From: Plastoroseomonas hellenica
GTDB taxonomy: Bacteria > Pseudomonadota > Alphaproteobacteria > Acetobacterales > Acetobacteraceae
Direction of reading: 5' to 3'
Length of the DNA: 64,000 nt
NCBI RefSeq assembly: GCF_018129085.1
Contig: NZ_JAAGBB010000010.1
Coordinates: forward strand, 62,001 to 126,000
Below, piece by piece: positions 28,150-36,499 of this stretch. The position numbers and the translations under genes are program-made. The notes under the pieces were generated by a model. It was not told the origin of the DNA. It saw nothing but the letters and a program-made list of their open reading frames with translations, and did no database searches. Positions within the stretch are counted from its first letter, which is position 1. Every line of letters begins with the position of its first letter.

Positions 28150-29632
28150 CGCGGTCGTCATCGGCGGCGGATTCGGAGGCCTGGCCGCGGCGATCCGCCT
28201 GCAGTCGCAGGGGATCCAAACGACTTTGCTTGAGAAGCGCGACCGTCTCGGCGGCCGCGCCTATGTCTATCAACAGGACGGCTACACCTTCGACGCCGGG
28301 CCGACGGTCATCACCGATCCCGCCTGTATCGACGAGCTTTTCGCGCTCAGCGGGCGCCGGCTCTCGGATTATGCCACTCTGCTGCCGATCGAGCCCTTCT
28401 ACCGCCTGCTTTGGGAAGACGGCGTCCGCTTCGACTACGGCAATGACCAGATGGCACTGGAGCGGCAGATCGCGGCGCTCTCGCCGCCCGACGTGGAGGG
28501 CTATCGCCGCTTCCTCGCCTATTCCCAGGCCGTGTTCGAGGAGGGCTATCGCCGGCTCGGCCATGTCGCCTTCCTCAGCCCTTGGGACATGGTGAAGGCC
28601 GCACCGCAGCTCGCGCGGCTCGGCGCCTGGCGCAGCGTGCATGCCATGGTCTCCCGCTTCGTGCGGGAGGAGCATCTGCGCCAGGCCCTCTCCTTCCACA
28701 CCCTGCTGGTTGGCGGCAGCCCCTTCGCCAGCTCGGCGATCTACGCGCTGATCCATGCACTGGAACGCCAGGGTGGCGTGTGGTTCCCGCGTGGCGGCAC
28801 CGGCGCGCTGGTGGCAGGCCTCGCCCGGCTCTTCGCCGACCTCGGCGGCAGCATCCGTCTCTCGGAGCCGGTCGCGGAGATCGCCACGGAAGCGGAACGC
28901 GTAACCGGCGTGCTCACCGGGCGGGGTGAGCGGATCACGGCGGATATCGTGATCAGCAATGGTGACGTGATGCACACCTACGGAGCGCTGCTCCGTCGTC
29001 ACCCCCGGGGCGCAGCCATGGCGCGGCGCCTGGACCGCCGTCGGTTCAGCATGTCGCTCTTCGTCGTCTACTTCGGCCTGCGGCGGCAACACCCAGGGCT
29101 TGCCCATCATTCGATCCTGTTCGGTCCCGAATATCGCGGGCTGATCGATGCGATCCGCGATGCGCGACCGCTGCGCGAGGATTTCTCCCTCTATCTTCAC
29201 GCACCGGGCGCCACGGACGACAGCCTGGCGCCGCCCGGCCGCAGCGGCTTCTACGCACTCGCGCCGGTGCCGAACCTCGCGCAGCAGATCGACTGGAAAG
29301 CCGCCGGGCCCGGCTATGCCGACCGTATCCTCGCGGCGCTCGAGCGCCGCGTCCTTCCAGGTCTGCGCGACGACCTCGACACGCTCCGCATCTTCACGCC
29401 CGAGGATTTCCGCGTCGAGCTGAACGCCCATCTCGGCTCCGCCTTCTCGCTGGAGCCGATCCTGACGCAGAGCGCCTGGTTCCGCGTGCACAACCGCGAC
29501 GCCGTGCTGCGCAACCTATACTTCGTTGGCGCCGGTACGCATCCCGGCGCGGGAGTTCCCGGCGTGATCGGTTCGGCCAAGGCCACGGCGCGGCTGATCG
29601 CAGAGGATCTCCGCGCCGGCCTCGCCGCATGA
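28142..29632 (+). CDS. crtI: Phytoene desaturase
   Basis: A 496-residue CrtI-type desaturase that turns phytoene into lycopene in four steps. Evidence: N-terminal dinucleotide motif VVIGGGFGGLAAAIRLQSQG, EKRDRLGGRAYVYQQDGYTFDAGPT, and the C-terminal family signature YFVGAGTHPGAGVPGVIGSAK. ATG 28142 overlaps the crtY end; the stop overlaps the crtB start as ATGA. Length matches the bacterial family (about 490-510). Confidence 0.94.
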   Translation: MPDAVVIGGGFGGLAAAIRLQSQGIQTTLLEKRDRLGGRAYVYQQDGYTFDAGPTVITDPACIDELFALSGRRLSDYATLLPIEPFYRLLWEDGVRFDYGNDQMALERQIAALSPPDVEGYRRFLAYSQAVFEEGYRRLGHVAFLSPWDMVKAAPQLARLGAWRSVHAMVSRFVREEHLRQALSFHTLLVGGSPFASSAIYALIHALERQGGVWFPRGGTGALVAGLARLFADLGGSIRLSEPVAEIATEAERVTGVLTGRGERITADIVISNGDVMHTYGALLRRHPRGAAMARRLDRRRFSMSLFVVYFGLRRQHPGLAHHSILFGPEYRGLIDAIRDARPLREDFSLYLHAPGATDDSLAPPGRSGFYALAPVPNLAQQIDWKAAGPGYADRILAALERRVLPGLRDDLDTLRIFTPEDFRVELNAHLGSAFSLEPILTQSAWFRVHNRDAVLRNLYFVGAGTHPGAGVPGVIGSAKATARLIAEDLRAGLAA

Positions 29633-30564
29633 GCGACGCCGTCCTCGCACACAGCGCAGCCGCCCTGACCAGGGGCTCCAGTAGCTTCGCCTTGGCGTCG
29701 CGCCTTTTCGACCGGGAGCTTAGGCAGGATGTCCGTCATCTGTATGCTTGGTGCCGCCATTGCGACGACGCGATCGACGGCCAGGACCATGGCATGGGCA
29801 TGGCGCCGCCCCCTGCCGAGGAACAGCGGAATCGCCTGCGGCAGCTTCGCCTGCTGACCGAGGCGGCGCTGGACGGCAAGCCGGTCGCGGAGCCGGCCTT
29901 CGCGGCCTTCCAGCGCGTCGCCGTCAAGCATTGCTTGCAACGGGAATGGCCGATGGCCTTGCTGGACGGCTTCGCGGTCGACGTGCAGGGTGAGGAGTTC
30001 GGCAGTGTCGAGGATACGCTCGCATATTGCTGGCGCGTCGCCGGCGTGGTCGGGGTGATGATGGCGGCCATCATGGGCACGCGCGATCCCGCCGCCCTGC
30101 GCCGCGCGCAGGATCTCGGCATCGCCTTCCAGCTGACCAATATTTGCCGCGACCTGTTGGAGGATGCAGCGCAAGGGCGGCTCTATCTGCCACGGGAGCG
30201 CCTCGACGCCGCGGGCGTCGCGATCGCTTCCGGCTTGCTGCTGGACGCCGGCCGGCGTGCCGCCATTTTCCCCGCGGTGCGGGAGATGCTGACCCTGGCC
30301 GAGGCCTACTACGCATCGGCACGGATCGGGCTCCGAGCCCTGCCGTTCCGCGCGGCCCTCGCCGTCGCGGTGGCGCGGGCGCTGTATCGGGAAATCGGGC
30401 GGCGCATCCTGCGGCAGGGGCCTGCGGCGCTGGAGCAGCGCATGCGCGTGCCCGCCCATGCCAAGGCCTGGCTTCTGGTCCGCGGCGTTGCGGCGGCGGT
30501 TGCCAGCCGCTGGGAGAGACTGGCGCCGTTCCCGCCGCGGCCGCCGCTCTGGTCGATGATCTAA
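29629..30564 (+). CDS. crtB: Phytoene synthase
   Basis: A 311-residue squalene/phytoene synthase that condenses two GGPP into phytoene. The two aspartate-rich sites are visible: YAWCRHCDDAID near residue 40 and QLTNICRDLLEDA near 170; LPRERL follows. The start overlaps crtI (ATGA). Its TAA stop interlocks with the crtW stop on the other strand (shared bases 30562-30563), so the two carotenoid blocks meet tail to tail. Confidence 0.94.
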   Translation: MSDAVLAHSAAALTRGSSSFALASRLFDRELRQDVRHLYAWCRHCDDAIDGQDHGMGMAPPPAEEQRNRLRQLRLLTEAALDGKPVAEPAFAAFQRVAVKHCLQREWPMALLDGFAVDVQGEEFGSVEDTLAYCWRVAGVVGVMMAAIMGTRDPAALRRAQDLGIAFQLTNICRDLLEDAAQGRLYLPRERLDAAGVAIASGLLLDAGRRAAIFPAVREMLTLAEAYYASARIGLRALPFRAALAVAVARALYREIGRRILRQGPAALEQRMRVPAHAKAWLLVRGVAAAVASRWERLAPFPPRPPLWSMI

Positions 30565-31289
30565 ACCGGATCTCGATCCGCCTGGAGCTTCACCGCTGGA
30601 AGCCGCCACCACGGCATCTCCGGCCGGCAATGATGCTCGCGGTGGCGGCCGAAGTGAAAGCAGGCGAGCAGCGACAGCGCCCATGGATAATCGAGACTGC
30701 GGGCGCGATGCTCGTCGGCGAAGCCGCCTTCCGCATGGCGGTGCGGCAGCCAGGTGCCAAAGGTGAAGAGCTGCAGCGCCGAGAGCAGCGCGGGCAACGC
30801 CCAGAAGACAACCAGGTTGAGCGGCCGCGCGCCGAGCCAGAGCCAGGCGGCGGTGGCGACGCTCAGGACGGCGAGTTCCCGCCACCCGAAGTAGTGGCGG
30901 AAGAAGCCGAGGAACCATGCCGCGAAGCGATGCGGTGCGGCGGGATGGAAGTCCGGATCGCCATCGCGGCCCGGCTCGGCATGATGGCGCCGATGCGCCG
31001 CCGCCAGGCTGTGCAACGAGAAGCCGGCATAGAGCGCGACGCAGATCTGCCCAACCGCCGCGTTCAGTCTCGGCCAGCCGGGCGCGAGCGAGCCGTGGAT
31101 CGCATCATGCGCCACGATGAACAGGCCGACGCTGAGCCATGTCTGCGCCACGACCAGCAGCGGCGCGCGCCACCAATCGTTCTCTCCCCACCGGTGCCAG
31201 AACACCGCCCAGCCATGCAGCCCGCTCCAGGCTGCCAGGATCACTGCCGCGAGCGCGAGTCCGACCGCCGCCTGACGGGCGGCGGTCAC
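30561..31289 (-). CDS. crtW: Beta-carotene ketolase
   Basis: A 242-residue membrane di-iron ketolase that adds 4-keto groups to beta-ionone rings. Histidine boxes seen: HDAIHG, HRRHH and HREHH near the C-terminus, with the typical PEMPWWRLP tail. The GTG at 31289 is chosen because it overlaps the crtZ stop as GTGA, the same coupling used throughout this cluster; the longer open frame upstream is antisense-like to crtZ. Third gene of the crtE-crtZ-crtW operon. Confidence 0.9.
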   Translation of the reverse strand: MTAARQAAVGLALAAVILAAWSGLHGWAVFWHRWGENDWWRAPLLVVAQTWLSVGLFIVAHDAIHGSLAPGWPRLNAAVGQICVALYAGFSLHSLAAAHRRHHAEPGRDGDPDFHPAAPHRFAAWFLGFFRHYFGWRELAVLSVATAAWLWLGARPLNLVVFWALPALLSALQLFTFGTWLPHRHAEGGFADEHRARSLDYPWALSLLACFHFGRHREHHCRPEMPWWRLPAVKLQADRDPV

Positions 31290-31768
31290 GCCCGTCCCGC
31301 CTGTCGTTCCCGCAGCCGGCGCTTCAGCGTGGGTATGTCGCGCGGCATCAGAAAGCCGAAGGAAACAGCGCCGTCCCGCGCGTGGGTGCGGTGGTGCAGG
31401 TGATGCGCCTGCGCCAGGCGGCGCAGGTAGCCCCGCGCGGGCCGAACGGGCAGAGGAAAACGGCGATGCACCATCCCATCGTGGACGACGGCGTAAAGCA
31501 GGCCATAGGCGCCCATGCCTGCGGCCGTCCACCAGATGACGTCCCATCCAGGTCGCGCCCCCAACCAGAACAAGCCGAAGGCCAGCAGGGCGAAGGCCGC
31601 GCCGAACAGATCGTTGCCCTCCAGGCGACGCCGGCTGGAGGTGTGATGCGAGGCGTGCAGTCGCCAGAGCGGTCCGTGCATGAGAAAGCGATGCGCTGCC
31701 CACGCGACGCCCTCCATGGCGACCAGCGTCAGCAGGAAGGCGCCGGTCTTGACGGCCACCTCGGTCAC
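31286..31768 (-). CDS. crtZ: Beta-carotene 3-hydroxylase
   Basis: A 160-residue fatty-acid-hydroxylase-type enzyme that adds 3-hydroxy groups to carotene rings. Four histidine motifs are present: HRFLMHG, HASHH, HDGMVH and HHLHH. Length matches CrtZ (about 160-175). Overlaps crtE upstream and crtW downstream by 4 bases each. With CrtW it should give astaxanthin. Confidence 0.92.
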   Translation of the reverse strand: MTEVAVKTGAFLLTLVAMEGVAWAAHRFLMHGPLWRLHASHHTSSRRRLEGNDLFGAAFALLAFGLFWLGARPGWDVIWWTAAGMGAYGLLYAVVHDGMVHRRFPLPVRPARGYLRRLAQAHHLHHRTHARDGAVSFGFLMPRDIPTLKRRLRERQAGRA

Positions 31769-32631
31769 GGTGCCGCCCCGCGGGCGATCAGCAGATCGAT
31801 ATAGCCGCAGATCGGGATCAGCGCCGGCCCGCCCAGCCGCAGCGCCCCCTTCGCGCGATCGAGGCGGCGCGCCGCTTCCCGGCGCACATCCTCGAGGCTG
31901 AGAGCGCTCAGCATATTCGCGCAGGAGCGGCCGCGCGCGAGCTCGTCCGCATCCGTCAGGTCGTCCAAGGCCTGGAAGGCAAGGCCGAGTTCCTGGGCGA
32001 AGATGCGCAAGGCCTCCAGCGGCTCCTCGTCGGCGTCCGCGGCCAGCGCCCCCATCTCCACGGCGGCGATGAAAAGGACCCCGGTCTTCTCGTGGTGCAG
32101 CTCGCTGAAGGCTTCCCGATCGGTGCCGGACAGGCCGCCGAGATCGCGGACCTGTCCGCTGACCAGCCCCTTCGGCCCGACAGTGCGCGCCAGCAGACCG
32201 ATCATGCGCAGGCGCGCCGTTTCGCCGATCCCGGGCGCCTCGGCGATGACATTGTAGGCTTCGTTCAGCAGCGCCACGCCGGTCAGCACCGCGATGTCCT
32301 GCCCAAAGCGGCGGTGCAGGCTGGGCTGGCCGCGGCGGGTATCGGCATCGTCCATGCAGGGCAGGTCATCCAGCACGAGCGACGCGGCGTGCACCATCTC
32401 CAGCGCGCAGGCGGCATGCATCGCGCGGTGCGATGGGCAGCCGAGATGCTGGGCGGTCAACAGGGCGAGGATCGGACGGATCCGCTTGCCCGGTGTCAGC
32501 AGGGCGTAGCGCATGGCGTCCAGCAAGCGGGAACAGGTCGCACCGGGTTCCGGGAGAAGCATCTCCAGCGCGTCCTCGACCTGCGACCGCAACTGCGACA
32601 GCGCGTCCCTCTCCAGTGCGAAACCGTCCAT
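31765..32631 (-). CDS. crtE: Geranylgeranyl diphosphate synthase
   Basis: A 288-residue polyprenyl synthase supplying GGPP for CrtB. First aspartate-rich motif DDLPCMDDADTRRG (about residue 92), second motif ALDDLTDADE (about 225), with GKRIRPIL upstream. The small residues before the first motif fit a C20 product, though C15 cannot be excluded by eye. First gene of the minus-strand crtE-crtZ-crtW operon; divergent from the glycosyltransferase, sharing an AT-rich 161-bp promoter region. Confidence 0.9.
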   Translation of the reverse strand: MDGFALERDALSQLRSQVEDALEMLLPEPGATCSRLLDAMRYALLTPGKRIRPILALLTAQHLGCPSHRAMHAACALEMVHAASLVLDDLPCMDDADTRRGQPSLHRRFGQDIAVLTGVALLNEAYNVIAEAPGIGETARLRMIGLLARTVGPKGLVSGQVRDLGGLSGTDREAFSELHHEKTGVLFIAAVEMGALAADADEEPLEALRIFAQELGLAFQALDDLTDADELARGRSCANMLSALSLEDVRREAARRLDRAKGALRLGGPALIPICGYIDLLIARGAAP

Positions 32632-32792
32632 CAGCCTACCCCGCCATGGTGCCGCCGGCGCCCCCGGCGACGGGGGGGACGGAATTTTTTATATCCTATG
32701 GAACATAGAACTGCGCTAAGCGTTGCAAGGGGCCGGAGTTGTGTTCGTGAGCGGCGTGGCTGGCGCGGCGCCCGGGGTGATGGCGGTCGCGC
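32632..32792. promoter_or_regulatory. Divergent promoter region, crtE / crtX-like gene
   Basis: A 161-bp spacer with an AT-rich core at 32682-32710 (TTTTTTATATCCTATGG) flanked by a run of Gs, in otherwise very GC-rich DNA. On the minus strand TATAAA (32693-32688) could be the -10 box for crtE; no convincing -35 box was found. Probably the control point for the ketolation/hydroxylation operon and the glycosyltransferase. Confidence 0.4.
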
Positions 32793-34061
32793 ATGCGCTT
32801 TCTGTTCACGACCTTCGAAGGTGGCGGCCACGTAGCCCCGGCATTGCTTGTAGCGCGGCGTCTGCGAGACACAGGGCACGAGGTCGCCTTCCTTTCGGAC
32901 GCGGCGAACCGGAGCCAGGCGGAGGACGCCGGTCTGGCTTTCGAGGCCTGGCGCACCGCCCCGAATCGTGTGGCGATGGCTCAGGCCGACGATCCGCTCC
33001 AGGATTGGAAGCGGCGCTGGCCGCCTGCGGTGGTGCGCGCGATCTGCGATGCGGTGCTCGCCCGCCCTGCCCTACGCTACGCGCAAGACACGATCGGCAG
33101 CATCGAGCGTTTTCACCCCGACGCGGTCATATCGAACGAACTGCTGTTCGGGGCCATGATGGCGGCCGAGCGCTGCGGCCTGCCGCTCGGGTTGCTGACG
33201 GCCAATGTCTGGTGCTTCCCGACCCGGACCGACCTGCCGCCCTTTGGGCCGGGCTTCCGGCCGGGTGGCTGGTTTGCCGCCCGGCGGGACCGCAATGCCC
33301 GGGCGATGATCGCCAGCTGGTACGACCATGCGCTGCCCGACCTCAATGCGGCGCGGCGGGCGATCGGCTTGCCGCCGCTGGACCGGGCTCTCGATCAGCT
33401 TGCCGCCGCGAAGACCGTCATGCTCGGCACCAGCCAAGCGTTCGATTTCGGGGAGGAGCCGCCGCCGGCGCCGTTCGCCTATGCCGGTCCGCTCGGAGAG
33501 GTGCCGAATTGGGCCAGGTCCGCGCCGATCCCGGACGCCATCGCGGCTGCCACCGCCCCAATTGTCCTGATCTCGTTCAGCACGACCTTCCAGGGCCAAG
33601 CCGGCGCGATCGCGCGTTGCGTGCAGGCGCTGGCTAGCCTGCCGGTCCAGGGCGTGGTGACGCTCGGTCCTGCGATCCCGCCGGGATCCGTGCGGGCGGC
33701 TAGCAATGTCGCGGTGCTGACGGAAGCGTCGCACGACCGGCTCGTACCGCTCGCCGCGGCGGTGATTGCGCATGGCGGCCACGGCACGGTCATTCGCGCG
33801 CTGATGCATGGCGTTCCGATTGTTTGCATGCCGATGGGCCGAGACCATCCGGAGAACGCCGCGCGAATCATCCATCATGGCGCCGGGCTGCGGCTGTCCC
33901 GGTCCGCTTCGCCGCGCAGCATCCGCGCTGCCGTCATGCGCTTGCTTCGGCAGCCCGAATTCGCGCGGGCAGCGAAGCTGCTGGGAGCGCGGATCCGGGC
34001 CGAGGCCAATGGCGGCCGCCTCGCGGCGAAAGCCTTCCTGGGAATGGCGCGATCGCGCTGA
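32793..34061 (+). CDS. Glycosyltransferase family 1, CrtX-like
   Basis: A 422-residue GT-B-fold UDP-sugar transferase. N-terminal FTTFEGGGHVAPALLVARRL is the acceptor-side signature; the C-terminal donor site is seen in AVIAHGGHGTVIRALMHGVPIVCMPMGRDHPENAARI, close to the family HxGxGT...P pattern. Its place directly beside crtE suggests glucosylation of zeaxanthin or astaxanthin hydroxyls, as CrtX does, but macrolide/flavonoid-type relatives share these motifs. The ATG at 32793 starts the Rossmann strand MRFLFTTF; frames extending upstream are not conserved. Confidence 0.82.
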   Translation: MRFLFTTFEGGGHVAPALLVARRLRDTGHEVAFLSDAANRSQAEDAGLAFEAWRTAPNRVAMAQADDPLQDWKRRWPPAVVRAICDAVLARPALRYAQDTIGSIERFHPDAVISNELLFGAMMAAERCGLPLGLLTANVWCFPTRTDLPPFGPGFRPGGWFAARRDRNARAMIASWYDHALPDLNAARRAIGLPPLDRALDQLAAAKTVMLGTSQAFDFGEEPPPAPFAYAGPLGEVPNWARSAPIPDAIAAATAPIVLISFSTTFQGQAGAIARCVQALASLPVQGVVTLGPAIPPGSVRAASNVAVLTEASHDRLVPLAAAVIAHGGHGTVIRALMHGVPIVCMPMGRDHPENAARIIHHGAGLRLSRSASPRSIRAAVMRLLRQPEFARAAKLLGARIRAEANGGRLAAKAFLGMARSR

Positions 34062-34076
34062 CCCCACCCCTCGCCG

Positions 34077-34298
34077 TCAGCCGCAGCGCCCTTTATCCCT
34101 CGCGCCACGCTCGCACTTGCTGTCGGTATCGACGGCCAGAGCCTCCTCCATCTCCGCCTTGGCCAGCATCGCCTGATCCAGCGAACCGAAGGACAGCGGA
34201 AGCAAAGCTTCGCCGGCGGGCCCGCTTTCCATGAGCAGGTACGTCATTCGCTGGTCGAACCCGGCCAGTGGCACGATCATGTAGCTCTTCCCGACCAT
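34077..34298 (-). CDS. Small hypothetical protein
   Basis: A 73-residue frame from ATG 34298: MVGKSYMIVPLAGFDQRMTY, then AEALAVD-like helical text and a cysteine-containing basic tail. No family recognised. The frame stays open to a TTG at 34421, so a longer product of up to 114 residues is possible. Convergent with the glycosyltransferase, 15 bp from its stop. Confidence 0.45.
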   Translation of the reverse strand: MVGKSYMIVPLAGFDQRMTYLLMESGPAGEALLPLSFGSLDQAMLAKAEMEEALAVDTDSKCERGARDKGRCG

Positions 34299-34421
34299 CC
34301 AGTTCGCCAAATCCGTTGCGGGTTGCGGGTGTGCGCCGCGCGGCGCTTGTCCGTGTGCGGAATGCTTGATCCAGGTGAACGTCCTCGACCGACGGTCGGA
34401 CACGCCCCATCTCCCACACAA

Positions 34422-35117
34422 TTTATTGTACTACACGAGAGAAAGAATAGGGGCATATCGCGCCATTGGCATCCCAAAACTCCAATTTCGACAAAAATTG
34501 AAAGGCGCACGCGCCGCAAGGGATGCGACCCGGTTGGGCGTGCGCCCCAGGTCTGTCTACCCCGTCATTTGCGAGGCGAACTGTCTTTGTGTCTCCCCTG
34601 CGCGCAGCACCATTGTCACCATGACAGGCGCAAAGCCATAGCGTTGTCCGCCGGGCGACGATGAGGACGGTTGACCCGTTGGGCAACGCTCAAGCTGGGA
34701 ACATTCCGGGCATCCTACATACCTCTACCGCGCAGGCGCGTTTGTCGATCTGCCGACACCGACCTGCCGGCACGATTGGTTCCCGACAACTCAGCCCCGC
34801 TTCGGCGGGGCTTTTTTTGCTCGCGACGGCACCGGGTGGCCGCCGTCTCGAGGCGAGATGATCTTTAGGCTGTCTGCTGACCCTTGTGCGATGCGCGTTC
34901 GCCGACCAGCAGCTCACCGACCATACGCCGCTGCTTGAGATACCGCATTGGCATCAGCGCATGCCTGGCTGGCTGACCGGATCGTCCCGTCGGTGCTGAA
35001 GACGCGGCGGTTCGACAGGGAGTTCCGCTGCCTCTGAGAACCGCCAGATGCGGTGGGGCGGCGGCTCTGTACGGTGATGCCCCCGCCGGCGAAAGCGCGA
35101 CGGCCCAGTTGGAGTGG
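34422..35117. other. Gene-free region ending in a strong terminator; possible small RNA
   Basis: A 696-bp stretch. From 34422 to 34640 the DNA is noticeably AT-richer than its surroundings and holds no convincing gene. The plus-strand terminator at 34793-34818 has no protein gene before it. After the terminator, a minus-strand frame ending RYLKQRRMVGELLVGE near 34865 is weakly protein-like but unsupported. Confidence 0.45.
34793..34818 (+). terminator. Rho-independent terminator
   Basis: Perfect 8-bp stem AGCCCCGC / GCGGGGCT with a TTCG tetraloop, followed directly by a run of six to seven Ts. The best intrinsic terminator in the window. No coding gene lies within 700 bp upstream on this strand, so it probably ends a small RNA. 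Confidence 0.85.
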
Positions 35118-35411
35118 TCAGCAGCGATAGCCGAAGTGCAAACCATACCCGAAGGCTGCGCCGCTCTTCAGGGGCAGGGGTATGATGTCGTCGTCCTCCA
35201 GCAGGAATACCTGGATCGCGCAGCCGAGTGCCGAGGTGTCCGTTGCAAGCGCGGCGGCTGCGTCGAGCGCCGCTTCCTTCGTCGCGTAGGCACGCTGCTG
35301 GTTCTCGCCGCGTATCAAGATCCAATTCGGATCTTCGAACATCACAAGGATCCGGGAATGCCGCGTGGATTGAGCTGTCGCGAAGCGTGATTCTTGCTTG
35401 GCCATCTTCAT
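35118..35411 (-). CDS. Small hypothetical protein, DUF2188-like
   Basis: A 97-residue frame with NWILIRGENQQRAYATKEAA, LDAAAALA and a beta-strand AIQVFLLEDDDIIPLPL. The order strand-strand-'AT-KEAA' helix-strand resembles small DUF2188-type proteins, which are of unknown function. ATG 35411 or 35405 could be the start. Confidence 0.55.
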   Translation of the reverse strand: MKMAKQESRFATAQSTRHSRILVMFEDPNWILIRGENQQRAYATKEAALDAAAALATDTSALGCAIQVFLLEDDDIIPLPLKSGAAFGYGLHFGYRC

Positions 35412-35543
35412 TATCCCGGAGGCAAGTTGGCGGCCGACTTATACTAATCAGTCGGGAATGTTGCTAGGCCAATCGAAAACAGTCACGGACTTGCGCGTAG
35501 CTTAGCCGTATCCCGTAATTCTCATTTTCAGTTGCAACAATGA

Positions 35544-35957
35544 ATGGTGCTCTGGGAATATCGCTCCATTGATGATGGCCTGATCGGAGCGATCTGGCTC
35601 GGCGGGAGAAAAGCCGTGGCAAGTCAATATTTCCGCCCACAACAAGCTGATCGCGACGGGGACGAGGTATTGGGGCTCAGTGCAGCCCAATCTCGCGCGG
35701 CGCGCGGCCTCCTCGGCATGACGCAACAGGCTCTGGCAGATGCCTCCGGGATCTCTCGCGCCACAATCCAGCAGTTCGAACGAGGTGCGCCTGGCATCAA
35801 GCACGCGACGAGGGTCCTGATCCGCCGCACCTTCGTCTGTTGCGGATTGGTGTTCCTTCCCCGAGGGGAGCACGGCGAGGGGGTAAGGCTCGCTCGGCCA
35901 TCGATTGGGGCAGCAATCCACGATGAGTTCTTTAGCCGCTTGATTGGCGAGCTTTGA
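35544..35957 (+). CDS. XRE-family helix-turn-helix regulator
   Basis: A 137-residue regulator: SAAQSRAARGLLGMTQQALADASGISRATIQQFERG (about residues 45-82) is an XRE/Cro helix-turn-helix, followed by RVLIRRTFVCCGLVFLPRGEHGEGVRL, the tail typical of the short alphaproteobacterial subfamily. It lies about 540 bp upstream of the ClpB-like operon in the same orientation and could control it; no direct evidence. The first 30 residues may not be translated, since in-frame later starts exist. A similar regulator is at 53943-54329. Confidence 0.75.
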   Translation: MVLWEYRSIDDGLIGAIWLGGRKAVASQYFRPQQADRDGDEVLGLSAAQSRAARGLLGMTQQALADASGISRATIQQFERGAPGIKHATRVLIRRTFVCCGLVFLPRGEHGEGVRLARPSIGAAIHDEFFSRLIGEL

Positions 35958-36439
35958 GGTCCATGAAGCGTGCGCCGGCGGGCAGGTGCGCGGCGGCCGG
36001 ACACGTGGCGGGCTTATGGAGCTGGCGACTGCGGGCTCGCGGCGACATGCCCTGGAGCGCGACGGCGCCCGGAGAGACCTTGCGCTAAGGGGCGACCCGC
36101 CGGAGTTAGGACGACGGAGACCGGCGCATTGCGCTGCCGCTGAGAGTGCCCCGACGGCCCAACGAGCGTGATCCGGTCTGCGATATGGAATGGGGTCACG
36201 TATCGGCCGAAGCGCCCGCTCAGATCGGTTGCGCCCGCACCTGGGCTCCCGGTCGGGCTTTTCGCGGCCGCCGTCCCTCTCAGGCGTCCGGCGACTGGTA
36301 CCCCCGAAACGGGTAGCGCTTTGCGGCGGTCCCCGGCCCCTTCGAAACCCTCGATGATTTCCGCGTCGGCTCGCCCCGCGACCGGCCAAACTGCGCTTGT
36401 GACAATGGACACTTCGTCGCACCCGACGCGTAGCAGGCA
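35958..36439. other. No gene recognised
   Basis: Leader region of the coiled-coil/ClpB-like operon. Only arginine/proline-rich frames are seen; the promoter candidate at its end is listed separately. Confidence 0.4.
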
Positions 36440-36468
36440 TCGAGACAGGCACTGGGAAAGGATATAAA
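36440..36468 (+). promoter_or_regulatory. Candidate sigma70-type promoter of the ClpB-like operon
   Basis: TATAAA at 36463-36468 lies 17 bp after TCGAGA (36440-36445), a weak match to TTGACA. It is the only AT-rich patch in this region and sits 31 bp before ATG 36500, whose ribosome site GGAGTGAGGG is at 36482-36491. Confidence 0.4.
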
Positions 36469-36499
36469 TCCGCATCAATCCGGGAGTGAGGGTTTCATC

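Noticed and set aside
28040-29491. Minus-strand frame across crtI
   Set aside because: Shadow of crtI, composition not protein-like.
29314-30918. Minus-strand frame across crtB and crtW ends
   Set aside because: Shadow frame; crtB motifs lie on the plus strand and crtW uses another frame.
34865-35146. 93-codon minus-strand frame
   Set aside because: Only the last 25 residues look protein-like; no start or ribosome site support.
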